Origin: RGIG3528 sp045640725
Lineage (GTDB): Bacteria; Bacillota; Clostridia; Lachnospirales; Lachnospiraceae
Direction: 5' to 3'
DNA: 20,938 nucleotides
Assembly (NCBI GenBank): GCA_045640725.1
Contig: JAZUFN010000142.1
Span: forward strand, 1-20,938
Every line of letters begins with the position of its first letter. The first letter of the stretch is position 1. The notes below the pieces were generated by a model. It searched no databases. It was not told the DNA's origin and saw nothing but the letters and a program-made list of their open reading frames with translations. Below are positions 15,301 to 20,938 of the stretch, piece after piece. The position numbers were made by a program, and so were the translations under genes.

Positions 15301-15502
15301 TGATTTTGCCGGTCGGGGTATAGAAATAGGCTCTATCTATTATGGTGCCGAAGAAGTAGCTGCTGATAAGTATAATTATCAGACAGAAGGAATCTATAAA
15401 AATTCACAGGGAAGTGAAACAAATCAGGGCTCGTCTTCTGCTCTGTACAGGATTGCCAAAACTTTTGTACTGCATGTAAAGCAGACAGACAGCCAGAATT
15501 AA
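12392..15502 (+). CDS. Large helical-repeat protein with FliK-like C-terminal domain, upstream of flagellin
   Basis: I know no established function for this 1036-residue protein. It has no signal peptide or membrane segment and is overwhelmingly helical and polar, with one Cys (948). Residues about 100-620 contain several divergent copies of a motif of the form hydrophobic helix, Ile-x-x-Gly/Asn, then PLT-x-x-N and another helix (for example KLIKANLPLTKANMERI at 174-190 and IDAAQDFIKKDIPLTADNL at 268-286). Residues about 905-985 (VNIPTQNLGTVSLDASV and later FAGRGIEIGSIYYG) resemble the C-terminal hook-length domain of FliK, whose hallmark is a Pro, then Leu-Gly and alternating beta residues. 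The start at 12392 (MNIQNAINAYG) has GAGG seven bases upstream. A longer frame from 12260 lacks support. A SigD-like promoter precedes it and flagellin follows after 15 bases. It may belong to the family listed as DUF6240, but that is from memory. Either a hook/filament length protein or a chaperone-like export partner is possible. Confidence 0.75.
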   Translation: MNIQNAINAYGAGGPKTSNGAALEEALKKISGGPKAAKETGFKDSIEAAFSSQEITDSARQSELYSKNIGDEDSAIVKADDKTEAEKSQEQLSDTANRMSADDMEMLINEGFDIFSMTAEAMQAALDRIKLQKEMFDQAQAGQIESKIDDKAAIMAQAIANLPHNPNAERIAEKLIKANLPLTKANMERIAEALELSGTETRVTKDEAEYLIRNKLAPTLENIAEARTAYSSLNKKEHPLSDDAWKQLEPTVTHLLFQAGLKSGREMIDAAQDFIKKDIPLTADNLKAYAQITKIKLGDEDILTKAVDAISVGQDPKQTNLLSASNKQVRAIIQNTNNVSEAAVNVAVAKNMERTGAKTANEVNLSLSDLTKAQEEVDSKSQEIPRLLEDYTHTGVGQAASIRARRQLEEIKAKMTFESAYRLEKEGIRIDTVSMARLIDSLKLLENRFFSDFFTQAGIAKGQYSPEDVALLQQTTEILEDIKDMPASLIYTTVDRADTITMNEFNEAGRDVKASNFNRFSHTFETVMTSPDKKYGDSFTKAVQNVDSLLKQTGIEVNEATRRAARILGYAEAEINRQNLDKVAAYDDKLQAVLKELHPAVTVRMIRDGINPLEKNLDELYEKITDLKEKEGIKSDDSYSNFLVNLESRKNLTKDERSAYVAIYKALHQIEDKEEMAVGGIFRRGEEPTLKGLLTAVRSGKAVGSDNFINDTFQNLAKLSTDVDKIENRIKAGLGNSQGPDAELLNNLTESADKEIKDMTDDLHRTAEEWVKDLQDIAANGENATRFLEDFNILTTMENISAAKDLMAGNTDIFKDWKKFKKLETGEEAELPDFTGALESKQSLEDAFTEFVNETKTLKSTLQRDGSLSKQDIKALKKMDTGVRFMNRLSKREFYQIPVDTGEDVVNMNVTILNNKEASLNKVMVNIPTQNLGTVSLDASVSDNKMNCFIKSTTKEGMALLKDRQLNLFADFAGRGIEIGSIYYGAEEVAADKYNYQTEGIYKNSQGSETNQGSSSALYRIAKTFVLHVKQTDSQN

Positions 15503-15517
15503 CGCAGGAGGTATTAT

Positions 15518-16966
15518 ATGCGTATTAATCACAACATTCCCGCCCTTAAAGTAAATAACATTTTAGCTCAGAACAATGATGCTCTTCAGAATGCCATTCA
15601 GCGCCTCTCTACCGGCTACAGAATCAATCGCGCAGCTGATGATGCTGCAGGTCTGGCCATCTCAGAAAAAATGAAGACTCAGATTGCAGGTCTTAATCAG
15701 GCTTCCAGAAACGCTTCTGACGGCATTTCAGTCATCCAGACAGCTGAAGGAGCTCTCATAGAAGTAGAAGAAATGGTACAGCGTATGAGACAGCTGGCAG
15801 TGCAGGCCGCCAACGGCACCATGACAGATGAAGACCGTAGCACTCTTCAGGATGAAGTAGATCAGCTCATGGTGGAGATTGACAGAATCTCTACCACTAC
15901 GGAATTCAACACTAAGACCCTGCTGGATGGCACAGTAGATCGCCGTTCTTATTCCAGCGAGTCTCAGGTAAGCCTGGTATCCTTATCAGATACCGTAGAG
16001 GTGCGCAGTTATTCCTTGACCGTTAATTCCTCTCCTTCTCAGGCCTCCTATCGTTCCAAGCTGACATCCACAACAGCGCCTGCAGACGGCTATGTTTATA
16101 TCAATGATCAGGCTATAAAAATCGATGCCGGTGATGACTTGGATACCATGATTTCCAAGCTCACAACAGGCGCCGGCTCCAATATTTACGTAGGTCTCTC
16201 CAATAGTACCGAGGATACTTCTGCTCCCGGAAAATATGAGACTATCTCTACTTCAGAGGCTTTGGCAGATATTAGTACTTCCTACCTCACCATTGTCAAT
16301 ATGGATTACGGCGATGATTCAGAGCTTAAAATCAGCTGTTCAGATCCTCAGCTGGCTGCTGCCCTCGGCATCTCTACCGCAGGCACCACCACCAAAGGTA
16401 CCGATTCTGTAGTTACTCTGGATACTTCTGCCAATTCCGGTTTTACCAAAACTGCTACCGCTACCGTAGACGGCGACTATATCACCGTAAACGATCGTAA
16501 TGGTTTTTCCATGATTTTCAAGCTCGATGAGGCTTTTACAGGTGATGTTACTGTTACAGTCCTTTCTGCAGGTCCTATGACTCTTCAGATCGGTGCCAAC
16601 GAGGGTCAGACTATGGAAGTACGCATTCCTCGTGTAGATACCACCACACTTATGATCAACAATGCTGATATCAGTACTCAATCCGGTGCTTCCGAAGCCA
16701 TCACCATGTTCAATAAAGCAGTTATTGAGATTTCTTCCATCCGCGCCAAACTGGGTGCTTATGAAAACAGACTGGATCACTCTATCAACAATCTGGACAC
16801 CTCCGCAGAGAATCTGACCGAGGCTCTTTCCCGTGTTATTGATACCGATATGGCCAGCGAAATGACCAATTACACCCAGATGCAGGTATTGGTACAGGCA
16901 GCTACATCCATGCTGTCTCAGGCCAACGAGCAGCCTCAAAATGTACTCAATCTCCTGCAGAGATAA
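15518..16966 (+). CDS. Flagellin
   Basis: This is the filament subunit, 482 residues. The conserved N-terminal D0/D1 helices span 1-145 (MRINHNIPAL, LSTGYRINRAADDAAGLAIS) and the C-terminal D1/D0 helices about 395-482 (IRAKLGAYENRLDHSI, ending NVLNLLQR). The residues that correspond to the TLR5-binding contacts of Salmonella flagellin, Arg89, Leu93 and Glu113, are present. Between them, about 146-394, is a 250-residue variable surface domain rich in Ser, Thr and Asp, with one unusual cysteine, Cys274 in KISCSDPQ. A strong GGAGG precedes the ATG, only 15 bases after the large gene. I see no separate sigma-28 promoter in the gap or just before it, so expression may come from 12298. By family it is secreted through the flagellar export channel and assembled under the cap. 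Confidence 0.97.
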   Translation: MRINHNIPALKVNNILAQNNDALQNAIQRLSTGYRINRAADDAAGLAISEKMKTQIAGLNQASRNASDGISVIQTAEGALIEVEEMVQRMRQLAVQAANGTMTDEDRSTLQDEVDQLMVEIDRISTTTEFNTKTLLDGTVDRRSYSSESQVSLVSLSDTVEVRSYSLTVNSSPSQASYRSKLTSTTAPADGYVYINDQAIKIDAGDDLDTMISKLTTGAGSNIYVGLSNSTEDTSAPGKYETISTSEALADISTSYLTIVNMDYGDDSELKISCSDPQLAAALGISTAGTTTKGTDSVVTLDTSANSGFTKTATATVDGDYITVNDRNGFSMIFKLDEAFTGDVTVTVLSAGPMTLQIGANEGQTMEVRIPRVDTTTLMINNADISTQSGASEAITMFNKAVIEISSIRAKLGAYENRLDHSINNLDTSAENLTEALSRVIDTDMASEMTNYTQMQVLVQAATSMLSQANEQPQNVLNLLQR

Positions 16967-17002
16967 AAAATAAATCAAAGCTATTCAAAGCATCATAAAA
17001 TA

Positions 17003-17010
17003 GCCGATTA
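17003..17010 (+). promoter_or_regulatory. Possible SigD -10 box before fliS-like gene
   Basis: GCCGATTA matches seven of eight bases of the sigma-28 -10 box. Upstream only TCAA at 14 bases resembles the TAAA -35 box. The predicted start is near 17017, 16 bases before the start codon. A weak inverted repeat GCTATT...AATAGC (16980-17004) overlaps it. The promoter is tentative, and the gene may equally be read through from flagellin. Confidence 0.35.
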
Positions 17011-17032
17011 AATATATATAGGACTTCTAATT

Positions 17033-17512
17033 ATGACAAAAGAAGAAATAAAAGATTTCACACTGAGAATTTCTTCCGCCAATTCCGTGGATCTGATAGT
17101 GATTCTCTATGATGTGATTCTGACCGATATTAAAAATGCAGGATGCGCTCACGAAGCCGGAGACTTTGAGGAATACCGAAAAAGCATCCACCATGCTACC
17201 TGCTTCATCCATGAGCTTACCGACTGTCTGGATTTCAGCATCGAGCTCTCTATGAATTTGGCCACACTTTACTCCTACTGTGCCCGCATGCTGTCTCAGG
17301 CCGCAGCCGGCAACAATCCGGAGCATCTGGCTAAAGTAAAGGACGTTATCGAGCCCCTTCGCAGAAGTTTTTCTCAAATATCTGCTTTGGACCCTTCCGG
17401 CCCACTTATGAAAAATACCCAGTCCGTCTATGCAGGACTTACTTATGGTAAAGGCTACTTAAACGAGACTTTCGTGGATCCCAGAGATTATAACAGAGGA
17501 TTCATGGCATAG
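17033..17512 (+). CDS. FliS-type flagellin export chaperone with extended C-terminus
   Basis: A 159-residue helical protein placed 66 bases after flagellin. The first 120 residues follow the FliS pattern: a short N-terminal strand/helix, ISSANSVDLIVILYDVILTDI (first helix), GDFEEYRKSIHHATCFIHEL, then ELSMNLATLYSYCARML. FliS binds the disordered C-terminal helix of flagellin and prevents premature assembly before secretion. It is longer than typical FliS (about 125-135) because of a 35-residue tail, GPLMKNTQSVYAGLTYGK to NRGFMA, with aromatic and Gly residues. The start has AGGA at about nine bases. The tail looks like a lineage-specific addition and might add a second binding surface. Assignment rests on helix pattern and context and not on a diagnostic motif. 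Confidence 0.75.
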   Translation: MTKEEIKDFTLRISSANSVDLIVILYDVILTDIKNAGCAHEAGDFEEYRKSIHHATCFIHELTDCLDFSIELSMNLATLYSYCARMLSQAAAGNNPEHLAKVKDVIEPLRRSFSQISALDPSGPLMKNTQSVYAGLTYGKGYLNETFVDPRDYNRGFMA

Positions 17513-17717
17513 CCTTTGCTAACGACTTTGTCGTTTATATCGCCCACTCCCCGACCATCCAATGGCGTAATCCCTGTACGCCGGCGGATGGTCAACCTTA
17601 TTTTATGGCGAATCATCCTTTTTTTTACACAATTTAGCAGGGACTTATTGCCAAAAAACCTTTTTAACGGTAAGATACTCTTTGAAAATTTACGAAAACA
17701 ATATTCCGGGAGCATAA
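17513..17717 (+). other. Structured intergenic region after fliS with competing hairpins
   Basis: No gene is seen in this gap. It holds AACGAC-ttt-GTCGTT (17521-17535). A longer two-tier hairpin follows: GACCATCC (17553-17560) with GGATGGTC (17586-17593), enclosing GGCGTA/TACGCC. Then comes CATCC (17614-17618) directly followed by eight Ts (17619-17626). The GGATG arm can pair with the upstream or the downstream CATCC but not both, the second choice giving a terminator-like stem of about seven pairs. It may be the fliS terminator or a conditional attenuator before the LacI gene. Confidence 0.5.
17648..17676 (+). promoter_or_regulatory. Weak SigA-type promoter of LacI-family gene
   Basis: TTGCCA (5/6), 17-base spacer, TAAGAT (4/6). 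Predicted start is near 17683, 35 bases before the regulator's ATG. It lies after the T-tract at 17619-17626, so the regulator can be transcribed independently of the flagellar genes. Confidence 0.4.
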
Positions 17718-18725
17718 ATGGTTACTATTAAAGATATTGCAGATCGTCTGGGGCTGGCCATGAGCACTGTTTCCAAGGGGCTTAACGGAGCAGATGACAT
17801 ATCCGCTGAGACACGCCAGCTGGTACTGGATACAGCGGTGGAAATGGGATACAATCTCAAGAAAATTCGCAGAATGCCTGCCAGAAAAGTATGCATCTTC
17901 GTAGAAGATTCCAACATGGAATTTGAGACAATAGAAAAATTCGGTTACGATATAGTAAACGGCTTTAAACAGGCTGCTGCAGACCGCAACTGGGAGGCTG
18001 TTATAGAGCCCAGTAAACTCTCCTTCCGTACTCTGGAAAAATATGACAGCTACATGCTGCGCCATGGCTATGCGGGGGCTTTCCTCCTAGGCTTTACCCT
18101 CCACGACGACTGGATCAAGCAGCTTCAAAAAACCACTGTCCCTACCGTTCTTCTGGACAACTATCTGGAGGGCAATGAAAAGGTAGGCTACGTAGGCACT
18201 GATTCTCACGAAGGTATCGCTATGGCCGTAAAGCACCTGGCAGCTTTGGGCCATACCAAAATAGCCTTCCTTAATGGCTCTAAAAATTCCATGGTATCCG
18301 AAGAAAGAAATATCGCCTTTCGTGATGCAGTCAAAGAATGTGGTCTCACCATTTATGAGCCTCTGGTAGCCTACGGCTACTACGTGCCTGACTGTGCCAA
18401 GAATTTTGTCCAAGGCTTTTTGGACAATGGCGCTACTGCCATTGTATGCGCTTCAGACCTTATAGCTTCAGGTGTCCTAAATGAGCTGAACCGCCTGGGC
18501 AAAAAGGTGCCTGATGATATATCTGTTGTAGGCTACGATGACCTGCCTATCGCATCTGAACTTACGCCTGCCCTGACCACTATTCGCCAGGACAGAAATA
18601 ATCTGGGTAAAAGTGCCATGTTTATGCTGGATGGCCTTATCAGAGAAGTGCCTATGTCCAAGATGCTATTAAGAGCAAAATTAGTAGAAAGAGAAAGTAC
18701 AAAAAAAGCAGCGGATTGTAAGTAA
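17718..18725 (+). CDS. LacI-family transcriptional regulator
   Basis: This 335-residue regulator has the family helix-turn-helix at residues 3-22 (TIKDIADRLGLAMSTVSKGL), the hinge helix near 47-57, and a periplasmic-binding-protein-like effector domain to the end. Landmarks include GYVGTDSHEG, GHTKIAFLNG, VGYDDLPIAS and TPALTTIRQDR. GGGAG stands six bases before the ATG. By family it is a dimeric DNA-binding repressor or activator released or engaged by a sugar or phosphosugar. The neighbours (flagellar genes on one side, metG on the other) do not reveal a target. The cre/LacI-like operator at 3391-3426 is the only plausible site I see in the window, and the link is speculative. No truncation is seen. 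Confidence 0.92.
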   Translation: MVTIKDIADRLGLAMSTVSKGLNGADDISAETRQLVLDTAVEMGYNLKKIRRMPARKVCIFVEDSNMEFETIEKFGYDIVNGFKQAAADRNWEAVIEPSKLSFRTLEKYDSYMLRHGYAGAFLLGFTLHDDWIKQLQKTTVPTVLLDNYLEGNEKVGYVGTDSHEGIAMAVKHLAALGHTKIAFLNGSKNSMVSEERNIAFRDAVKECGLTIYEPLVAYGYYVPDCAKNFVQGFLDNGATAIVCASDLIASGVLNELNRLGKKVPDDISVVGYDDLPIASELTPALTTIRQDRNNLGKSAMFMLDGLIREVPMSKMLLRAKLVERESTKKAADCK

Positions 18726-18739
18726 TCCACTGCTTTTTT
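18702..18739. terminator. Bidirectional terminator between LacI-family gene and metG
   Basis: AAAAAAGCAG-c-GGATT (18702-18717) pairs with AATCC-a-CTGCTTTTTT (18724-18739) around a six-base loop that contains the regulator's stop codon. Poly-A on the left and poly-T on the right make it work in both directions for the convergent genes. Confidence 0.88.
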
Positions 18740-18758
18740 ACTGTTTACATTAATATCA

Positions 18759-20801
18759 TTAGCAAATCTCTGCGCCTGATGGCATTTCCTTCTCAGAAGT
18801 CATAAGAGCAAGATTGCCCTCTGCATCCTCTGCACAAAGAAGCATGCCTTCAGAAAGCACTCCGGCCAGCTTGGCAGGCTTAAGATTCACCAGAACCATA
18901 ACCTTTTTACCTACCATCTCAGCTGCAGAATAATGCTGCTTGATGCCGGACACAATCTGCTTGGTCTGATTACCTATCTTTACCTGAGAGCAAAGAAGCT
19001 TCTTGGACTTAGGTACTTCCTCACAGGCAATAATCTCACCCATAGCAAACTGTAGCTTGGCAAAGTCATCATATTCAATCTCAGGCTTTACACTAAGCTC
19101 TATTTCAGGCTCTGCAGGCTTTTCCTCACCGGGTATAGGAAGTCCTTCTTCACGGGCATACTCCTCAGCCTGCTTCTTCTGAATCTCTTCAGCCTTTACC
19201 AGAATATCCTTAACATCCAGTCTGGCAAAAAGAATCTCAGGTGTCTCTGTAACACGGCTGCCATCAGGAATAAGGCCATATCTGTCCAGCTCATCCCATG
19301 CGCGTGCCTTTACACCAATCTGGGCAAAAATCTTTTCACAGGTAGTAGGCATAAATGGCTGCAAGAGAGTAGTCGCGATGGTAATAGACTCCAGGAGATT
19401 GTAAAGAACAGTCTGAAGTCTGCCCTGCTTAGTCTCGTCCTTGGCCAGAGCCCAAGGCATAGTCTCATCGATGTACTTATTACATCTCTTATATACATTG
19501 AATACCTCGGTAATAGCATCAGCTACACGAAGCTCATCCATTTTGGCATTTACTTTATGCACTGCCTCCAGAGTCAGGCTCTTAAGCTCCTCATCTACAG
19601 GCTCTGCTACCTTGGCATTTGTAACTACACCACCAAAGTACTTATTGGACATGGAGATAGTACGATTAACCAGATTGCCTAAAGTATTGGCCAGCTCAGA
19701 ATTGACTCTCTCTGTCATCAGCTCCCAGGTGATGGTACCATCATTTTCAAAAGGCATCTCATGGAGAACGTAATATCTCACAGCGTCTACGCCAAATACA
19801 TCTGCCAGGTCATCTGCATAAAGCACATTTCCTCTGGACTTACTCATCTTCTCGCCGCCCTGTAAGAGCCAAGGATGACCGAATACCTGCTTGGGCAGAG
19901 GAATATTCAGGGCCATCAGGAAAATAGGCCAGTAAATGGTATGGAAACGAATAATATCCTTACCGATCAGGTGCAGATCAGCCGGCCACATCTTGCCAAA
20001 CTGCTCTGTAGAATGGCCGTCACAGTCATAGCCAATACCTGTAATATAATTGGTAAGGGCATCCAGCCATACATATACCACATGCTTGTCATCAAAATCT
20101 ACAGGAATGCCCCACTTAAATGTGGTACGGGACACACAGAGGTCCTGAAGACCGGGCAGGAGGAAATTGTTCATCATCTCGTTTTTACGGGATACGGGCT
20201 GAATAAACTCTGGATGAGTATTGATATGGTCGATGAGACGATCAGCATATTTACTCATCTTAAAGAAGTAAGCCTCCTCTTTGGCAGGCTTTACTTCTCT
20301 GCCACAGTCAGGACACTTTCCATCTACCAGCTGGCTCTCTGTCCAGAAGGATTCACAAGGAGTACAGTACATACCCTGATACTCGCTCTTGTAGATATCG
20401 CCCTGTTCGTAAAGCTTCTTAAAAATTTTCTGTACCTGGCGCTCATGATCCGCATCTGTAGTACGGATAAACTTATCGTAAGAGCATCCTACTGTATCCC
20501 AGATACGACGAATCTCGCCGGACACCTCATCAACAAATGCCTTGGGTGCCATACCCTTCTTAGCTGCTTTTTCTTCTATTTTCTGGCCGTGCTCATCTGT
20601 ACCGGTCTGCATGAATACATCGTACCCCTGAAGACGCTTGCATCTGGCGATAGAATCTGCCAGGATAGCTTCGTAAGTGTTGCCGATGTGTGGCTTACCG
20701 GATGTGTAAGCGATGGCAGTTGTAATGTAGTACTTTTTTTCAGGAACTGCTTCGCAGTTCTTTGGCTCAGTTTTCTGCGAAAACTTCGATTTTCTATCCA
20801 T
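18759..20801 (-). CDS. metG: Methionyl-tRNA synthetase
   Basis: This 680-residue class I synthetase charges tRNA-Met. The Rossmann core carries the ATP motif as HIGN (38-41) where HIGH is usual, the TGTDEHGQK segment, a four-Cys zinc knuckle (CTPC and CPDC, about 145-165) and KMSKS near 318. The helical anticodon-binding domain follows, then a Lys/Glu-rich linker (about 530-575) and a C-terminal OB-fold tRNA-binding domain (DFAKLQFAMGEI to the end) of the Trbp111/EMAP II type that mediates dimerisation. The N-terminus carries a 20-residue charged extension before YYITTAIAYTSGKPHIG. The start is set by GGAGGAGG just upstream. From memory, HIGN also occurs in other clostridial MetRS proteins and does not signal inactivation. 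It has its own promoter. Confidence 0.96.
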   Translation of the reverse strand: MDRKSKFSQKTEPKNCEAVPEKKYYITTAIAYTSGKPHIGNTYEAILADSIARCKRLQGYDVFMQTGTDEHGQKIEEKAAKKGMAPKAFVDEVSGEIRRIWDTVGCSYDKFIRTTDADHERQVQKIFKKLYEQGDIYKSEYQGMYCTPCESFWTESQLVDGKCPDCGREVKPAKEEAYFFKMSKYADRLIDHINTHPEFIQPVSRKNEMMNNFLLPGLQDLCVSRTTFKWGIPVDFDDKHVVYVWLDALTNYITGIGYDCDGHSTEQFGKMWPADLHLIGKDIIRFHTIYWPIFLMALNIPLPKQVFGHPWLLQGGEKMSKSRGNVLYADDLADVFGVDAVRYYVLHEMPFENDGTITWELMTERVNSELANTLGNLVNRTISMSNKYFGGVVTNAKVAEPVDEELKSLTLEAVHKVNAKMDELRVADAITEVFNVYKRCNKYIDETMPWALAKDETKQGRLQTVLYNLLESITIATTLLQPFMPTTCEKIFAQIGVKARAWDELDRYGLIPDGSRVTETPEILFARLDVKDILVKAEEIQKKQAEEYAREEGLPIPGEEKPAEPEIELSVKPEIEYDDFAKLQFAMGEIIACEEVPKSKKLLCSQVKIGNQTKQIVSGIKQHYSAAEMVGKKVMVLVNLKPAKLAGVLSEGMLLCAEDAEGNLALMTSEKEMPSGAEIC

Positions 20802-20872
20802 ATTGACCTCCTCCTGTCACGGTTTATCTTTGTACCTATGACACATTTTCAAAAAAATACTGATAAAATCTT

Positions 20873-20901
20873 ATTATATATCATATCTTCAAAAAATACA
20901 A
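20873..20901 (-). promoter_or_regulatory. SigA-type promoter of metG
   Basis: On the minus strand TTGTAT (3/6), 17-base spacer, perfect TATAAT at 20878-20873. The predicted start near 20866 leaves a 65-base leader, too short for a T-box, and I see no T-box or SAM riboswitch features in it. Confidence 0.5.
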
Positions 20902-20938
20902 TAAAGTATAATCATAATTCGGGATTCACTTCCCATAA

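Noticed and set aside
16340..16978. 212-residue antisense open frame over the 3' half of flagellin
   Set aside because: It mirrors the conserved flagellin C-terminus and lacks a start signal.
18743..18750. A third GTTTACAT, matching the half-site at 3398 and 3418
   Set aside because: It is a single copy in the A/T-rich gap between the lacI/metG terminator and the metG stop, not near a promoter.
20802..20872. T-box or SAM riboswitch in the metG leader
   Set aside because: The leader is about 65 bases and shows no T-box sequence, specifier stem or terminator.
20919..20932. Short inverted repeat GGGATTCACTTCCC at the right edge
   Set aside because: Only four bases pair, there is no T-tract, and the neighbouring sequence is outside the window.

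Overview
The window looks like a chromosomal segment of a motile, low-to-moderate-GC Firmicute of the family Lachnospiraceae (a Butyrivibrio/Pseudobutyrivibrio/Roseburia-like organism). The reasons are the glgC-glgD pair with spoVG, the LplB/LplC-type sugar importer, the mfd/prsA-like pair, the clostridial form of MetRS, strong GGAGG ribosome sites and SigA/SigD-type promoters. The genus is an inference. I see no tRNA, rRNA, CRISPR array, insertion sequence or phage gene.

Region 1 (1-3225, minus strand) is a carbohydrate ABC importer operon. A near-consensus promoter at 3193-3221 is followed by a small polytopic membrane protein, an LplB-type permease, an LplC-type permease, and a lipoprotein solute-binding protein that runs off the left edge. 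No ATPase is present. The 370-base gap 3154-3523 holds two divergent promoters, a cre/LacI-like operator and several inverted or direct repeats.

Region 2 (3444-4175, plus strand) is a single PAP2-family phosphatase gene with an unusual leader (inverted repeat, four-codon mini-ORF, duplicated start-site block). It ends in a bidirectional terminator shared with the convergent operon on its right.

Region 3 (4182-9369, minus strand) is pth-mfd-prsA-like. It has its own promoter, and the mfd stop and lipoprotein start overlap by four bases. Region 4 (9365-12260, minus strand) is glgC-glgD-spoVG, with a clear promoter, overlapping glgC/glgD codons and a terminator after spoVG.

Region 5 (12298-17626, plus strand) is a late flagellar cluster. 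A SigD (sigma-28)-like promoter precedes a 1036-residue helical-repeat protein whose last ~100 residues resemble the C-terminal domain of the hook-length protein FliK. This is followed after 15 bases by flagellin and then by a FliS-type flagellin chaperone with an extended tail. The large protein is the most novel item here: its position, promoter and C-terminal domain tie it to the flagellum, but I cannot give it an established function. Downstream of fliS lies a structured 205-base gap with mutually exclusive hairpins, one of them terminator-like.

Region 6 is a LacI-family regulator (plus strand) converging through a strong bidirectional terminator on metG (minus strand), which has a full-length gene and its own promoter at the right edge.
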